Shown: positions 37,936 to 48,148, counted from the first letter of the stretch. The stretch: DNA of 64,000 nt from Janthinobacterium psychrotolerans (GCF_001677885.1 NZ_LOCQ01000043.1:1-64000), one strand, 5' to 3'. Numbers and translations: made by a program. The notes: generated from the sequence alone by a model not told the origin.

Positions 37936-38236
37936 AAGGCGCACGTTGAGGGCTAATGCCGTTCAGTGAGTGTCCCTACGCTCCCGGCAAACCTGCAAAA
38001 CGGATTAAAAACCCAGTCTCCCGCACAGGCCGACCGGGCCAAGCGAGCCTGAAAAATGTCGAGGGCAAGGCGCAGCGACGAAGACAGTACGCTAGTACGG
38101 CGAGGAGCTGCAACGCCGCCATCGGCATTTTCTCAGGCTCGCGTCTCCGGCCCGCCATTTACGTTGGTAAGCCTTACGCATTGACATGCGTCGGACAACT
38201 TAACTGAACGGCATTACCCTCTGAGGGCGCTTTTTT
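37936..38236 (+). terminator. DUF885 gene terminator, apparently split by a repeat element
   Basis: AAGGCGC just before the element can pair with GCGCTTT just after it (one G-T pair), and a run of seven T follows. With the element and one 12-bp flank removed, the two arms would lie about 9 nt apart and make a normal rho-independent terminator. Confidence 0.6.
37954..38216. mobile_element. MITE-like element, copy 2 (263 bp)
   Basis: The ends TAATGCCGTTCAGTGA and TAACTGAACGGCATTA are inverted repeats with one mismatch, as in copy 1 at 10735-10998. The 12 bp on each side (37942-37953 and 38217-38228) agree at 9 of 12 positions, including TGAGGGC, as expected of a decayed 12-bp target duplication. 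A nearly perfect internal hairpin of about 100 bp runs from GCGAGCC (38043) to GGCTCGC (38142). It has no convincing gene. Confidence 0.82.
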
Positions 38237-38356
38237 TGGCTTGCGCTGCCACAAACCAGCGCCCCGCCAAAAGCGTACGCTGACCGACAACTGCCACGGC
38301 GCTTCGTCCGCTGGCATTTGCCAATTTTTCTGCTAGGCTGGAATCAAGGAGCGATG

Positions 38357-38857
38357 ATGCATATGCCGATCCAGTTCGATACCCTCGACTACGCCAGGCG
38401 TCTCGCCTCGTCCGGCGTCCCCACCGAGCAAGCCGAAGCCCATGCGGCGGCGCTTGGCGATGTGCTGGGCAGCGCTGTCGTCGTGCACGGCGAACTGGCG
38501 GCCGTCGAACGCAATGTGCTGGGCGAAATCAAGCTCGTGCGGCAGGAGCTGAAACAGCTTGAACAGAAAATCGATGCGCGTTTCGATGCATCCGAGCAAA
38601 AGATCAATGCCCGCTTCGATGCATCGGAGCAGAGAATCAATGCCCGTTTCGAAGCATGGGAACAGAAAAGCAACGCCCGCTTCGAGGCTTGGGAACAGCG
38701 GATCGATAGCCGGGCCAGCATCGCGCAGCAAGGCCTCGATGCCCGCCTCGAACGCATGGACTTGCGCCATGGCGCCGATATCAGGCATCTTTACTGGATG
38801 ATGGGCACCTTGATCCTGCTGAGCGTGGGCATACTGAGCCGGCTGGTGCTGCAGTAG
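38357..38857 (+). CDS. Membrane-anchored coiled-coil protein with 11-residue repeats
   Basis: A 166-residue protein resembling DUF1640/CCDC90-type coiled coils. After a short N-terminal domain (MHMPIQFDTLDYARRLASSGV...) come tandem 11-residue units: QKIDARFDASE, QKINARFDASE, QRINARFEAWE, QKSNARFEAWE, QRIDSRASIAQ, QGLDARLERMD. A C-terminal transmembrane helix follows (WMMGTLILLSVGILSRLVL). The units form a hendecad coiled coil and at DNA level a 33-bp tandem repeat. ATG 38357 is chosen because AGGAG lies 5 nt upstream; ATG 38354 is too close. Confidence 0.75.
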   Translation: MHMPIQFDTLDYARRLASSGVPTEQAEAHAAALGDVLGSAVVVHGELAAVERNVLGEIKLVRQELKQLEQKIDARFDASEQKINARFDASEQRINARFEAWEQKSNARFEAWEQRIDSRASIAQQGLDARLERMDLRHGADIRHLYWMMGTLILLSVGILSRLVLQ

Positions 38858-38874
38858 CGCCGGCTGCGGGGATC

Positions 38875-38912
38875 AAAAAAGCCGCTGCTTCCGAGGAAGA
38901 CAGCGGCTTTTT
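38875..38912. terminator. Bidirectional rho-independent terminator
   Basis: AAAAAAGCCGCTG pairs with CAGCGGCTTTTT, with T-runs on both strands. It lies between the converging coiled-coil gene (plus) and tatC (minus) and ends the long minus-strand gene run. Confidence 0.9.
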
Positions 38913-38933
38913 GCATGGTGCGCAGCAAAACGT

Positions 38934-39689
38934 CTAGGACGCTTCTTCCGGCGCCTGGGTGGCCCGCACAAACATCGGCGCGACCAGCAGGCCCAGTTCG
39001 AACAGCAAGCACATCGGCACGGCCAATGCGAACTGGCTGACGATGTCGGGCGGCGTGACGATGGCGGCGATCACAAAAGCGCCAACGATGACGTAGGGGC
39101 GCACTTCCTTGAGCTTGGCGATGCTGACCAGGCCCATGCGCACCAGGATCACCACCACCACCGGCACTTCGAAGGTGGCGCCGAACGCCAGGCACATCGA
39201 CATGACGAAATCGAGATAGTTTTCAATATCGGGCGTGACCGCGATCGACGACGGTGAAAAGTTGCTGATGAAGTGAAACACGCGGCCAAACACGAAGAAA
39301 TAACAAAACGCCACGCCGGCCATGAACAGCAGCGACGACGAGATGACCAATGGCGCGATCAGCCGCTTTTCATGCGTATACAAACCGGGAGCGATAAATG
39401 CCCACATCTGGTACAGCACCCACGGCAGGGCCAGAATGATGGAGATCACCAGGGTGACCTTCATCGGCACCAGGAACGGCGAAATGACGCCGGTGGCGAT
39501 CATTTTCGAACCGACCGGCAGCGAAGCGATCATCGGTGCGGCAATAAAATCGTAGATCTGGGCGGGGCCGGGCCAATAGAACAGCACGGCGCAGACCACG
39601 GCGATGCCGATCGAGGCCTTGACCAGGCGGTCGCGCAACTCGACCAGGTGCGAGATAAAAGTGTCTTCCACTGGCGATTTGCTACTCAT
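38934..39689 (-). CDS. tatC: Sec-independent translocase subunit TatC
   Basis: The 251-residue, six-helix inner-membrane protein that recognises twin-arginine signal peptides with TatB. It has the conserved FISHLVELRDRLVKA N-terminus and FGATFEVPVVVVILVRMGLVS. Its ATG overlaps the tatB end by 4 bp (39686-39689). It is the last gene of the mla-his-tat run. Confidence 0.96.
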   Translation of the reverse strand: MSSKSPVEDTFISHLVELRDRLVKASIGIAVVCAVLFYWPGPAQIYDFIAAPMIASLPVGSKMIATGVISPFLVPMKVTLVISIILALPWVLYQMWAFIAPGLYTHEKRLIAPLVISSSLLFMAGVAFCYFFVFGRVFHFISNFSPSSIAVTPDIENYLDFVMSMCLAFGATFEVPVVVVILVRMGLVSIAKLKEVRPYVIVGAFVIAAIVTPPDIVSQFALAVPMCLLFELGLLVAPMFVRATQAPEEAS

Positions 39690-40237
39690 GAGTAAAAAGA
39701 CGAGGGGGAGGAAGCGCTGCGCGGCCTGAAGCGCGCCACGCGGGCCGCGGCCGACTGCACGTGCTGCTTGCCGCCATGGCGCTGCTTGTACCAGCCGGGA
39801 ATGGCGGAATTGCGCACCAGTTTCTTGCGGCGGAACTCGCGCGCCTTGCGCGCCAGGTCGTCCTGGGTGGCGCGCAGCATCGCTTCGTGCGCGTCATGGC
39901 CGTCGTGGTCCTGCGCCGCGTACACCGAGGTATCGCCGCGCCAGGCGTTTTCCACCTCGGCCAGGTTGCCGGAAATCGAGTTTTCCACGCCATGCATGGA
40001 TTGCTCCACGCTCTGCTTGACCGAATGGGCAGCCTCCTGCACTTCTTTCTGCAGGTTTTTCAGCTCTTCGAGCTCGATTTCGCGCGTGACCTCGGATTTC
40101 ACCTGATTCAGATAGCGCTGCGCCCGGCCATACAGGGTACCGGCCATGCGCGCCACCTTGGGCAGCTTTTCGGGGCCGATGACGATCAGCGCCACCACGC
40201 CAATGATGGCGATTTTAGAGAGACCGAGATCGATCAT
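39686..40237 (-). CDS. tatB: Sec-independent translocase subunit TatB
   Basis: 183 residues: an N-terminal transmembrane helix (MIDLGLSKIAIIGVVALIVIGPEKLP), an amphipathic helix, a long charged coiled-coil-like stretch and a basic tail. TatB forms the receptor complex with TatC. The GPEKLP motif after the helix is diagnostic. It lies 48 bp after tatA. Confidence 0.93.
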   Translation of the reverse strand: MIDLGLSKIAIIGVVALIVIGPEKLPKVARMAGTLYGRAQRYLNQVKSEVTREIELEELKNLQKEVQEAAHSVKQSVEQSMHGVENSISGNLAEVENAWRGDTSVYAAQDHDGHDAHEAMLRATQDDLARKAREFRRKKLVRNSAIPGWYKQRHGGKQHVQSAAARVARFRPRSASSPSSFYS

Positions 40238-40285
40238 AAGCGTCCAAGTGCGTCAAACGGGCAAGGCGTCAGCCCCGCCACGCCA

Positions 40286-40522
40286 TCAGAACTTGCTTTT
40301 CTCTTTCGTGTCGACGTCGATCGTGCTCTTGTCGGCCACTTGCGATGGCGGCACGGGAGGGGTAGTTGCCGCCGGCTTGTCGTCGTCGCCCTTGACGCCA
40401 TCCTTGAAGCCCTTGACGGCCTTGCCGATGTCGCCGCCCATATTGCCCAGTTTCTTGGTGCCAAAGACCAGCATCACGATCACCAGCACGATCAGCCAGT
40501 GCCAAATACTCAATGAACCCAT
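40286..40522 (-). CDS. tatA: Sec-independent translocase subunit TatA
   Basis: 78 residues from ATG 40522, chosen because GGAG lies 6 nt upstream and the protein then starts [21 protein letters not shown]. The short membrane helix is followed by the [21 protein letters not shown] amphipathic helix and a Pro/Ala/Lys-rich tail. TatA oligomers form the transport site. Confidence 0.95.
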   Translation of the reverse strand: MGSLSIWHWLIVLVIVMLVFGTKKLGNMGGDIGKAVKGFKDGVKGDDDKPAATTPPVPPSQVADKSTIDVDTKEKSKF

Positions 40523-40604
40523 CACATTCTCCTTGCGGGACAGCGCCCGAGTAGCGTCAACCAATGCGGATAGTATACACGCGAACCTTGCCGGTTGCGT
40601 AAAG

Positions 40605-40976
40605 TCAGTGCTGGCCGCGCCAGGGGCGCGGGCCGCCATAGACGTGCATATGCAGGTGGTAGACCTCCTGGCCGCCGTCCGGACCGCTGTTGACCAGGGT
40701 CTTGAAGCCGCCCGACGGTGCGCCGTCGGCGTCCATGCTGACGGCGCAGCCGAATTCGGCCGCCAGTGTCGGCGCCAGGCGCAACAGCTTGCCCAGGATT
40801 TCCGTGTGGCTGTCGTCGCAATCGGACAGGGTCGCCACATGGCGTTTCGGGATCAACAGCAGGTGCACCGGCGCGGCCGGGTTGATGTCCTTGAAAGCCA
40901 GCAAGTCATCATCTTCATAGACGATGGTGGCGGGAATTTGTTTTGCGGCGATCTTGCAGAAAATACAGTTATCCAC
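40605..40976 (-). CDS. HIT-family nucleotide-binding hydrolase (HinT-like)
   Basis: A 123-residue protein with [13 protein letters not shown] near the N-terminus and the histidine triad HLHMHVYGG near the end. HinT enzymes hydrolyse nucleoside phosphoramidates. The start is GTG 40976, with GGAG 5 nt upstream. It sits between hisE and tatA, a common betaproteobacterial arrangement. Confidence 0.92.
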   Translation of the reverse strand: MDNCIFCKIAAKQIPATIVYEDDDLLAFKDINPAAPVHLLLIPKRHVATLSDCDDSHTEILGKLLRLAPTLAAEFGCAVSMDADGAPSGGFKTLVNSGPDGGQEVYHLHMHVYGGPRPWRGQH

Positions 40977-40993
40977 GGATGCTCCAGGGTTGC

Positions 40994-41365
40994 TCAGGGT
41001 TGGCCTGCTTCGCTGGCGTCGCGCAATTCGTCCTTGCGCGCGGCTTTTTCCTCGAGGCCGGACAGGCCCTCGCGGCGCGCCAGTTCATCGAGCACCTGTT
41101 GCGGCGTCAGGTCGAACTGGGCCAGCATGACCAGCGAATGAAACCACAAATCGGCGCACTCGTACAAGACCTTCGACGGGTCGTTGTCGCGGCGCGCATC
41201 CTTGGCGGCCATCACGGTTTCGGTGGCTTCCTCGCCGATTTTTTTCAGGATCGCATCGTCGCCCTTGGCAAACAGGCGCGCCACGTAGGAGGTGGCAGGG
41301 TCGCCGCCATTGGCCAGCTTGCGCGATTCGATCACGGCGGCAAGGCGTTTCAGGGTGTCGCTCAT
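40994..41365 (-). CDS. hisE: Phosphoribosyl-ATP pyrophosphohydrolase
   Basis: HisE removes pyrophosphate from PR-ATP, the second step of histidine synthesis. The 123 residues contain the MazG-like [16 protein letters not shown] motif with metal-binding Glu residues and the [13 protein letters not shown] helix. ATG 41365 overlaps the hisI stop by 4 bp. hisE and hisI are separate genes here, unlike the enterobacterial fusion. Confidence 0.95.
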   Translation of the reverse strand: MSDTLKRLAAVIESRKLANGGDPATSYVARLFAKGDDAILKKIGEEATETVMAAKDARRDNDPSKVLYECADLWFHSLVMLAQFDLTPQQVLDELARREGLSGLEEKAARKDELRDASEAGQP

Positions 41366-41799
41366 TTGTTCTTCGCCTGGGGGTAAATGGTGACGGGATC
41401 CTGCAGCACCGGTTCGGTGATCTGCCATTCGCCGGTCTTCTCGTCGCCCTCGAACTTCTGGAAGAAGCAGGAGTGGCGGCCCGTATGACAGGCGATGCCG
41501 CCGGTTTGCTCGATTTTCAGCAAGACCACGTCTTCATCGCAGTCGAGGCGGATTTCCAGCACTTTTTGCGTGTGGCCCGATTCCTCGCCCTTGTGCCACA
41601 ATTTCTTGCGCGACCGGCTCCAGTAGACGGCTTCGCCCAGTTCGACCGTGCGCGCCAGCGCGTCGCGGTTCATCCAGGCGAACATCAGCACATCGTTGCT
41701 GCCCGCTTCCTGGGCGATCACCGGCACCAGGCCGTGTTCGTCCCATTTGACCTTTTTCAGCCATTTTGCATTGCTTGCGACCATCGTTCCGTTCTGCAT
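41362..41799 (-). CDS. hisI: Phosphoribosyl-AMP cyclohydrolase
   Basis: HisI opens the purine ring of PR-AMP. The 145 residues include the zinc-binding [14 protein letters not shown] and [10 protein letters not shown] motifs and FAWMNRDAL near the start. It lies 15 bp after hisF. Confidence 0.96.
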   Translation of the reverse strand: MQNGTMVASNAKWLKKVKWDEHGLVPVIAQEAGSNDVLMFAWMNRDALARTVELGEAVYWSRSRKKLWHKGEESGHTQKVLEIRLDCDEDVVLLKIEQTGGIACHTGRHSCFFQKFEGDEKTGEWQITEPVLQDPVTIYPQAKNK

Positions 41800-41814
41800 G
41801 TTATCTCTGTCCTC

Positions 41815-42576
41815 TTAAACCAGGCGCATCGGAATGCCCTGCTGCGCCATGAAACGCTTCGCTTCCTGTACCGTATGCTGGCCATAGTGGAAGATGCTGG
41901 CGGCCAGCACCGCATCGGCGCGGCCCAGCTTGATGCCGTCGGCCAGGTCCTGCAAGCCGCCCACGCCGCCCGAGGCGATCACGGGAATGCTGACGGCGTC
42001 GGAGACGCCGCGCGTCAGGCCCAGGTCGAAACCGATCTTGGTGCCGTCACGGTCCATGCTGGTGAGCAAGATTTCACCGGCGCCCAGGCTTTCCATTTTT
42101 CTGGCCCACGCGAACGCATCGAGGCCGGTGGCGTTGCGCCCGCCATGGGTAAACACCTCCCATTTGCCGGGCGACACCTGCTTGGCGTCGATCGCCACCA
42201 CGATGCATTGCGAGCCATGTTTTTGCGACGCTTCATACACCAGTTGCGGATTGGTCACGGCCGAGGTGTTGATGCTGACCTTGTCGGCGCCCGCGTTGAG
42301 CAGCCGGCGCACATCGTCGACCACGCGCACGCCACCGCCGACGGTCAGCGGAATGAACACTTGCGAGGCGACCGCTTCGATGATGTCGAAGATCAGGCCG
42401 CGGTTGTCGCTCGATGCCGTGATGTCGAGAAAAGTGATTTCGTCGGCGCCCTGCTCGTCGTAGCGGCGCGCGATTTCCACCGGGTCGCCGGCGTCGCGCA
42501 GTTCGGTGAAATTGACGCCCTTGACGACGCGGCCATTGGTCACGTCCAGGCAGGGGATGATTCGTTTTGCAAGCAT
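41815..42576 (-). CDS. hisF: Imidazole glycerol phosphate synthase cyclase subunit
   Basis: A (beta/alpha)8 barrel that uses ammonia from HisH to form imidazole glycerol phosphate and AICAR. The 253 residues start [12 protein letters not shown] (ATG 42576), with the catalytic Asp in CLDV and the second in LTSMDRDGT. An extended start at 42600 is not supported by the family. Confidence 0.97.
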   Translation of the reverse strand: MLAKRIIPCLDVTNGRVVKGVNFTELRDAGDPVEIARRYDEQGADEITFLDITASSDNRGLIFDIIEAVASQVFIPLTVGGGVRVVDDVRRLLNAGADKVSINTSAVTNPQLVYEASQKHGSQCIVVAIDAKQVSPGKWEVFTHGGRNATGLDAFAWARKMESLGAGEILLTSMDRDGTKIGFDLGLTRGVSDAVSIPVIASGGVGGLQDLADGIKLGRADAVLAASIFHYGQHTVQEAKRFMAQQGIPMRLV

Positions 42577-42635
42577 GATTAATCCAGATTGTCGCCACAA
42601 GAAAACCGGGGCTTGCGCACCCCGGCGGTGCTGCC

Positions 42636-43436
42636 CTATGCCTCGCTGCCGGCGTCCGTATCAGGCGCGATATCGCCGCTCAGTTCGTCGGCGCGCAATT
42701 GCGCCGAAGCCAGGTCGATCGTGCCTTCGTAGATCGAACGGCCGCAGATGACGCCTTCGATGCCTTCGTCCTGCACCGCGCACAGCGCTTCGACGTCGCC
42801 CAGGTTATGCAGGCCGCCCGAGGCGATCACGGGAATTTTCACCGCTTGCGCCAGCTTGACGGTAGCCTCGATATTGATGCCGCCCATCATGCCGTCGCGG
42901 CCGATGTCGGTATAAATGATGCTTTCGACGCCATAGGCTTCGAATTTTTTCGCCAGGTCGATCACCTCGTGGCCCGACATCTTGCTCCAGCCATCGGTGG
43001 CCACTTTACCGTCCTTGGCGTCGAGGCCGACGATGATGTGGCCAGGGAAAGCGCCGCAGGCATCGTGCAAAAAGCCCGGGCTTTTCACGGCCGCCGTGCC
43101 GATGATGATGTAGCTGATGCCGGCGTCGAGGTAGCGCTCGATGGTGTCGAGGTCGCGGATGCCGCCACCGAGTTGGACCGGGATTTCGTCGATATCATTT
43201 TCCACCGCGAAGTCCTGCACGGCTTTCAGGATCGCCTTGACGGCGCCTTCATTCTTCGGTTTGCCGGCAAACGCGCCGTTCAGGTCGACCAGATGCAGCC
43301 GCCGCGCGCCTTGCATCAGCCAATGGCGGGCCATTTCGGCCGGGTCTTCGGAAAATACGGTGGCAAGTTCCATATCGCCTTGTTTCAGGCGTACGCAGTG
43401 ACCGTCTTTCAGGTCGATGGCGGGAATAAGCAGCAT
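42636..43436 (-). CDS. hisA: ProFAR isomerase
   Basis: HisA isomerises ProFAR to PRFAR. It is a HisF-related barrel of 266 residues with [17 protein letters not shown] (catalytic Asp) and [12 protein letters not shown]. The last 15 or so residues are an acidic tail ([11 protein letters not shown]) beyond the usual length. Gaps of 59 bp to hisF and hisH are the widest in this part of the his run. Confidence 0.96.
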   Translation of the reverse strand: MLLIPAIDLKDGHCVRLKQGDMELATVFSEDPAEMARHWLMQGARRLHLVDLNGAFAGKPKNEGAVKAILKAVQDFAVENDIDEIPVQLGGGIRDLDTIERYLDAGISYIIIGTAAVKSPGFLHDACGAFPGHIIVGLDAKDGKVATDGWSKMSGHEVIDLAKKFEAYGVESIIYTDIGRDGMMGGINIEATVKLAQAVKIPVIASGGLHNLGDVEALCAVQDEGIEGVICGRSIYEGTIDLASAQLRADELSGDIAPDTDAGSEA

Positions 43437-43495
43437 GGTCAGTGTGGTGTAAGTTGAGTGAGAAGCAAAAGGTTCCGGGAAAAGAACAGTCAGGG

Positions 43496-44134
43496 TCAGG
43501 GTTGCCAGTGAACGAAGTTCTGGTACAGCTGCAAACCGGCGGCAGCGCTTTTTTCAGGATGGAACTGGGTCGCGAAAATATTATCACGGGCGACGGCGCA
43601 CGCGAACGGCTTGCCGTAGACAGTCTGGCCGACCGTGTGCGCCGCCTCTTGAGGCTGAGCAAAATAGCTGTGCACAAAGTAGAAATAGGCGTCGTCGGCG
43701 ATGCCGTCCCACAAGGCATGTGACGCCGTTTGCCGCACTTGGTTCCAGCCCATCTGCGGTACCTTGAAGCGCGAGCCGTCTTCCTGCAGCTGGCCGTCGA
43801 GCTGGAAGCGCACGACTTTGCCTGGCAGCAAGCCCAGCCCGGCCGCGTCGCCCTCTTCGCTGCCGTCAAACAGCATCTGCTCGCCGATGCACACGCCCAG
43901 CACCGGCTTGCTGTCGGCCGCGCGCAGCAGCGCTTCCATCACGCCCGATTCGCGCAGGCTGCGCATGCAGTCGGGCATCGCGCCCTGGCCCGGCAGCACG
44001 ATGCGGTCGGCGCTGTCGATGTCAGCGGCCACGCCGGAAATGCGCACGTCCGCTTCCGGCGCCACTGCACGCAGCGCCTGCGCCACCGAGCGCAGGTTGC
44101 CCATGCCGTAATCCACCACCACAATTTTATTCAT
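43496..44134 (-). CDS. hisH: Imidazole glycerol phosphate synthase glutaminase subunit
   Basis: A class I glutamine amidotransferase of 212 residues supplying ammonia to His[17 protein letters not shown] opens the protein, the nucleophile is in [13 protein letters not shown], and His/Glu are in ATQFHPEKS. Confidence 0.96.
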   Translation of the reverse strand: MNKIVVVDYGMGNLRSVAQALRAVAPEADVRISGVAADIDSADRIVLPGQGAMPDCMRSLRESGVMEALLRAADSKPVLGVCIGEQMLFDGSEEGDAAGLGLLPGKVVRFQLDGQLQEDGSRFKVPQMGWNQVRQTASHALWDGIADDAYFYFVHSYFAQPQEAAHTVGQTVYGKPFACAVARDNIFATQFHPEKSAAAGLQLYQNFVHWQP

Positions 44135-44178
44135 GTGTTTTATTCATTCTGAAATCTACGAAGACGACGCAAGCGACC

Positions 44179-44769
44179 TTACAGGCTGCCCTTGGTCGAC
44201 GGAATGATGCCGGCCGCGCGCTCGTCAAGCTCGGCTGCCATGCGCAGTGCGCGGCCAAAGGCCTTGAACACGGTTTCGCACTGGTGGTGGGCGTTGGTGC
44301 CGCGCAGATTGTCGATATGCAAGGTTACACCGGCGTGATTGACGAAGCCGCGGAAAAATTCCAGCGTCAGGTCGACATCGAAGCCGGCGATCATCGCGCG
44401 CGTAAACGGAATATGGTATTCGATGCCAGGGCGGCCCGAGAAATCGAGCACCACGCGCGACAGCGCCTCGTCGAGCGGCACATAGGCGTGGCCGTAGCGG
44501 CGGATGCCCTTCTTGTCGCCGATGGCCTTGGCCACCGCCATGCCCAGCGTGATGCCGACGTCTTCCACCGTGTGGTGGTTGTCGATATGCACGTCGCCGG
44601 TGGCCTTGATATCGAGATCGATCAGGCCGTGGCGGGCGATCTGGTCCAGCATATGGTCGAGGAAGGGCACGCCCGTATCGAGCCTCTGCTGGCCGGTGCC
44701 GTCAAGGTTGATGACGACGCGAACTTGCGTCTCATTGGTGTTGCGCGTGATGTCTGCGGTGCGGTTCAT
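44179..44769 (-). CDS. hisB: Imidazoleglycerol-phosphate dehydratase
   Basis: A manganese enzyme of 196 residues catalysing the sixth step. It has [27 protein letters not shown] and [13 protein letters not shown] metal-binding motifs. Start ATG 44769 ([18 protein letters not shown]) fits the monofunctional family. An N-terminal HisN phosphatase domain, as in enterobacteria, is absent, so histidinol phosphatase must be encoded elsewhere. Confidence 0.96.
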   Translation of the reverse strand: MNRTADITRNTNETQVRVVINLDGTGQQRLDTGVPFLDHMLDQIARHGLIDLDIKATGDVHIDNHHTVEDVGITLGMAVAKAIGDKKGIRRYGHAYVPLDEALSRVVLDFSGRPGIEYHIPFTRAMIAGFDVDLTLEFFRGFVNHAGVTLHIDNLRGTNAHHQCETVFKAFGRALRMAAELDERAAGIIPSTKGSL

Positions 44770-44789
44770 GAAGGGACTCTGGCGATTAG

Positions 44790-45884
44790 CTAAACGAGGG
44801 ATGCCTGGAAGGCATCGTAAAAAAGGGTGTTTTCTTCGGGGGTACTGACGCTGACACGCAGGCAATTGGCCAGCACAGCATGCATTTTACTCATATTTTT
44901 GACTAAAACCCGGTGGGCAAGCAGTTTGGCGCAAACATCGTCGGCGTGCGCCACACGAATCAAGAGAAAATTTGCCTTCGATGGAAATACGGTCACGCCG
45001 GGCAGCGCCGCCAGCTTGGCCGACAGCGCATCGCGCGCGTGGTTCAGCAAGGCAGCCTGGGCGTTGAGTACATCGAGGTGGTCCAGCGCGAACTCGGCCG
45101 CCGCCTGCGTGAGGATATTGACGTTGTACGGCGGGCGCACTTTCTCGAACTGCTCCAGCAAGGCTGGCGCCGCCGACATATAGCCGAGGCGTATGCCGGC
45201 CAGGCCCAGCTTCGACACGGTGCGCATCACCACCAGATTAGGAAACTCGGGCAGGCGTCCCATGAAGCTGTGCTGGGCGAACGGCTCGTAGGCTTCGTCG
45301 ACCACCGCGATGCCGGTGCTGCCCAAGGCGGCAATGATGCGCTCGATATCGGCGGCCGCAAACAAGTTGCCGGTCGGATTGTTAGGATAGGCCAGGAATA
45401 CCAGCGCCGGCCGGTGCTGTTCGATGGCCGCCAGCATGGCGTTCAGGTCGAGCGTGAAATCGTCATTCAATGGCACGCCAACAAAATCCATACCGGCCAG
45501 CTGCGCCGAGCGCGCATACATGACAAAGGCCGGCACGGGCGCCAGCAGCACGGCGCGCCGGGCCTCGCCCTGTTTCGCACACGCCATCGCCAGCATCGAG
45601 ATCAGTTCGTCGGAGCCATTGCCGAGGATAACATCGTAGCCGGCAGGCACGCCCAGCTTGCCGCAGATGGCGGCCTTCAGGCTGGCGTACGACGGCGGAT
45701 ACCGGTTCAGCACGGCGCCGGCCAGGCGCGCGCCCAGCTCGTCGCGCAGCTGCTGCGGCAGCAGATACGGATTTTCCATCGCATCGAGTTTGACATAGCC
45801 GCTGGCGTCGGGCACATGGTAGGTGCCGATGGCGCGCACGTCAGGACGTACCGTGTTGTTGATTAACTGATCGAGCAAAGACAT
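44790..45884 (-). CDS. hisC: Histidinol-phosphate aminotransferase
   Basis: A PLP fold-type I aminotransferase of 364 residues. [34 protein letters not shown] and the PLP lysine region [15 protein letters not shown] are visible. ATG 45884 has AGGAG 10 nt upstream. It follows the methyltransferase gene by 28 bp. Confidence 0.96.
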   Translation of the reverse strand: MSLLDQLINNTVRPDVRAIGTYHVPDASGYVKLDAMENPYLLPQQLRDELGARLAGAVLNRYPPSYASLKAAICGKLGVPAGYDVILGNGSDELISMLAMACAKQGEARRAVLLAPVPAFVMYARSAQLAGMDFVGVPLNDDFTLDLNAMLAAIEQHRPALVFLAYPNNPTGNLFAAADIERIIAALGSTGIAVVDEAYEPFAQHSFMGRLPEFPNLVVMRTVSKLGLAGIRLGYMSAAPALLEQFEKVRPPYNVNILTQAAAEFALDHLDVLNAQAALLNHARDALSAKLAALPGVTVFPSKANFLLIRVAHADDVCAKLLAHRVLVKNMSKMHAVLANCLRVSVSTPEENTLFYDAFQASLV

Positions 45885-45912
45885 GCTGCAAACACTCCTG
45901 ACATGAATGAAA

Positions 45913-46812
45913 TTAAACGGCGGCGTCTTCGGGCACGGCGGCGCGGCGGGTTTTCCTGGCGGCCGGCTTTTTGACGGCCGGCTTGCTGGCGGTTTTCTTT
46001 TTCGCCGGCGCTGGCACTGCCGCATCCTGTTCCTGTTCCTGTTCCTGCGCCGCCAGGCGCTGTTCGATAATGGCGCAGTAATCGGAGTTCAGCTCAAAAC
46101 CGACGAAATCGCGTCCGCAGCGCTTGGCCGCCAGCGCCGTGGTGCCGCTGCCCATGAACAGGTCGAGCACCACGCCGCCGGGCGGACACGATGCTTTCAC
46201 CATGCGCTCGATGATTTCGAGCGGTTTCTGGGTCGGGTGGTCGGCCCGTTCCGGATGCTCCTTGTGCAGGCGCGACACGCTCCACAAATCCTTCGGGTTG
46301 TAGCCCACTTCCAGCCATTTGGCGCCGACGAAGATCGAGCGCGAACGGGCCTTCTTGGTCGCCGCGTCATACGCGATGCGCACCGCGTCGAGGTCGAAGT
46401 AATAATCCTTGCGCTTGACGAAAAAGCCGATCGTGTCGTGCACCGATGAAAAGCTGCGCACGCTGCCGCCCATCGATGGCACGCGGCGGTCCCAGATGAT
46501 TTCATTCATCATCGCCATGCGCTGCTTGAGCATGACGAAGATTTCGGGCGAAAAGCGCCAGGTGGTGAAAATATACAGGCTGCCGTTGGCCTTGAGCTTG
46601 GGCAGCGCCGCATCGATCCACTGCTCGGTCCAGCGCAGGTAATCGGCCACCGTCTGCTGGTCCGAGGCATTGCCGTAATCCTTGCCCAGGTTGTACGGCG
46701 GATCGGTCAGGATCAGGTCGACCGCGCCATCGGGAATGCGCGCCAGCCCGGCCAGCGCGTCTTCGCACCAGACCCGGTTGATCCAGTCCTGCGCCGGCGC
46801 CGGCGGCGTCAT
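45913..46812 (-). CDS. DNA adenine methyltransferase (beta class) with basic tail
   Basis: An N6-adenine-type methyltransferase of 299 residues. The catalytic [11 protein letters not shown] motif is N-terminal and the AdoMet motif [18 protein letters not shown] is C-terminal, the beta-class order of CcrM/HinfI. Between them are [14 protein letters not shown] and [12 protein letters not shown]. The last 50 or so residues are an EQEQEQ run and a Lys/Ala/Pro-rich tail that may bind DNA. No restriction gene is nearby, so it is probably an orphan. Its ATG overlaps the hisD stop by 4 bp (46809-46812). The target site cannot be read from sequence. Confidence 0.9.
   Translation of the reverse strand: MTPPAPAQDWINRVWCEDALAGLARIPDGAVDLILTDPPYNLGKDYGNASDQQTVADYLRWTEQWIDAALPKLKANGSLYIFTTWRFSPEIFVMLKQRMAMMNEIIWDRRVPSMGGSVRSFSSVHDTIGFFVKRKDYYFDLDAVRIAYDAATKKARSRSIFVGAKWLEVGYNPKDLWSVSRLHKEHPERADHPTQKPLEIIERMVKASCPPGGVVLDLFMGSGTTALAAKRCGRDFVGFELNSDYCAIIEQRLAAQEQEQEQDAAVPAPAKKKTASKPAVKKPAARKTRRAAVPEDAAV
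46024..46047. repeat. Hexanucleotide tandem repeat in the methyltransferase gene
   Basis: About four units of TCCTGT encode the EQEQEQ run. Since the unit is 6 bp, gain or loss of copies would change linker length without a frameshift. Confidence 0.7.
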
Positions 46813-48131
46813 TGCGGCTTCAAACGCAGTTCGGCGCTGCGCGCGTGCGCCTGCAAGCCTTCGCCATAAGCCAGCGTGGCGGCGACCTTGCCCAGGGTTT
46901 GCGCACCGGCTTCGCTGACATGAATGATCGACGAGCGCTTCTGGAAGTCGTACACGCCCAGCGGCGAGGAAAAGCGCGCCGTGCGCGAGGTCGGCAGCAC
47001 GTGGTTGGGACCGCAGCAATAGTCGCCCAGCGATTCGGACGAAAAGCGTCCGAGGAACATGGCGCCCGCATGGCGGATTTTATCGGCCCACTGCTGCGGA
47101 TTGTCCGCCGAAATTTCCAGGTGTTCGGCGGCGATGCTGTTGGCAATCGCGCACGCTTCTTCCATGTCGCGCACCTTGATCAGGGCGCCACGGTCGGCCA
47201 GCGAGGTGCTGATGGTGGCCTGGCGCGGCATGGTCGGCAGCAGCCTGGCAATGCTTTCCTCGACGCGCGCGATGTACTGCGCATCGGGGCACAGCAGGAT
47301 CGCCTGCGCCAGTTCGTCGTGCTCGGCCTGCGAAAACAGGTCCATCGCCACCCAGTCCGGATCGGTGCTGCCATCGCACAGCACCAGGATTTCCGACGGG
47401 CCGGCGATCATGTCGATGCCGACGATGCCGAACACGCGGCGCTTGGCGGCGGCCACATAGGCGTTGCCGGGACCGACGATCTTGTCGACGGCGGCGATCG
47501 TGCGCGTGCCATAGGCCAGCGCGCCGACGGCTTGCGCGCCGCCGATGGTGATCACCCGCGTCACGCCGGCAATCGCGGCGGCGGCCAGCACCATCTGGTT
47601 CTTGATGCCGTCAGGCGTGGGCACCACCATGATGATCTCGGCCACCCCCGCCACATGGGCGGGAATCGCGTTCATCAGCACCGACGACGGATACGCTGCC
47701 TTGCCGCCCGGCACGTAAATACCGACGCGGTCCAGCGGCGTGATCTTCTGGCCCAGCACCGTGCCATCAGGCTCGGTATACGTAAACCCCTGCAGTTCGT
47801 CGCGCTGGCGCTCATGGAACACGCGGATGCGCTGGGCGGCGACCTGCAGCGCTTCGCGCTGGGCCGACGGCAGGCCATTGAGCGCCGACCGCAGTTCGGC
47901 TTGCGAGATGTCAAAAGCCGCCATTTCGGCCGCGCCACCATGCGGGATGCGGTCAAAACGGTTGGTGTATTCCAGCACGGCGGCGTCGCCGCGCGCTTTC
48001 ACGTCGGCCAGGATTTTGGCGACCGAGGTTTCTATCGCGTCGTCGGTGCCCGCTTCGAACGCCAGCAGCGTGTCGAGCGACTGTTGAAAGCCATCCTGGC
48101 TTGAATCGAGCTTGCGTATCTGTATCGGCAT
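46809..48131 (-). CDS. hisD: Histidinol dehydrogenase
   Basis: The last enzyme of histidine synthesis, oxidising histidinol to histidine with two NAD. The 440 residues include [47 protein letters not shown] and the metal-binding EHLEI. It starts 17 bp after hisG. Confidence 0.97.
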   Translation of the reverse strand: MPIQIRKLDSSQDGFQQSLDTLLAFEAGTDDAIETSVAKILADVKARGDAAVLEYTNRFDRIPHGGAAEMAAFDISQAELRSALNGLPSAQREALQVAAQRIRVFHERQRDELQGFTYTEPDGTVLGQKITPLDRVGIYVPGGKAAYPSSVLMNAIPAHVAGVAEIIMVVPTPDGIKNQMVLAAAAIAGVTRVITIGGAQAVGALAYGTRTIAAVDKIVGPGNAYVAAAKRRVFGIVGIDMIAGPSEILVLCDGSTDPDWVAMDLFSQAEHDELAQAILLCPDAQYIARVEESIARLLPTMPRQATISTSLADRGALIKVRDMEEACAIANSIAAEHLEISADNPQQWADKIRHAGAMFLGRFSSESLGDYCCGPNHVLPTSRTARFSSPLGVYDFQKRSSIIHVSEAGAQTLGKVAATLAYGEGLQAHARSAELRLKPQ

Positions 48132-48148
48132 GATGATTTCCTGCTTGA

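Noticed and set aside
40968..40976. TTATCCACG at the hinT start as a DnaA box
   Set aside because: One mismatch at the last base, single, and part of a coding start.
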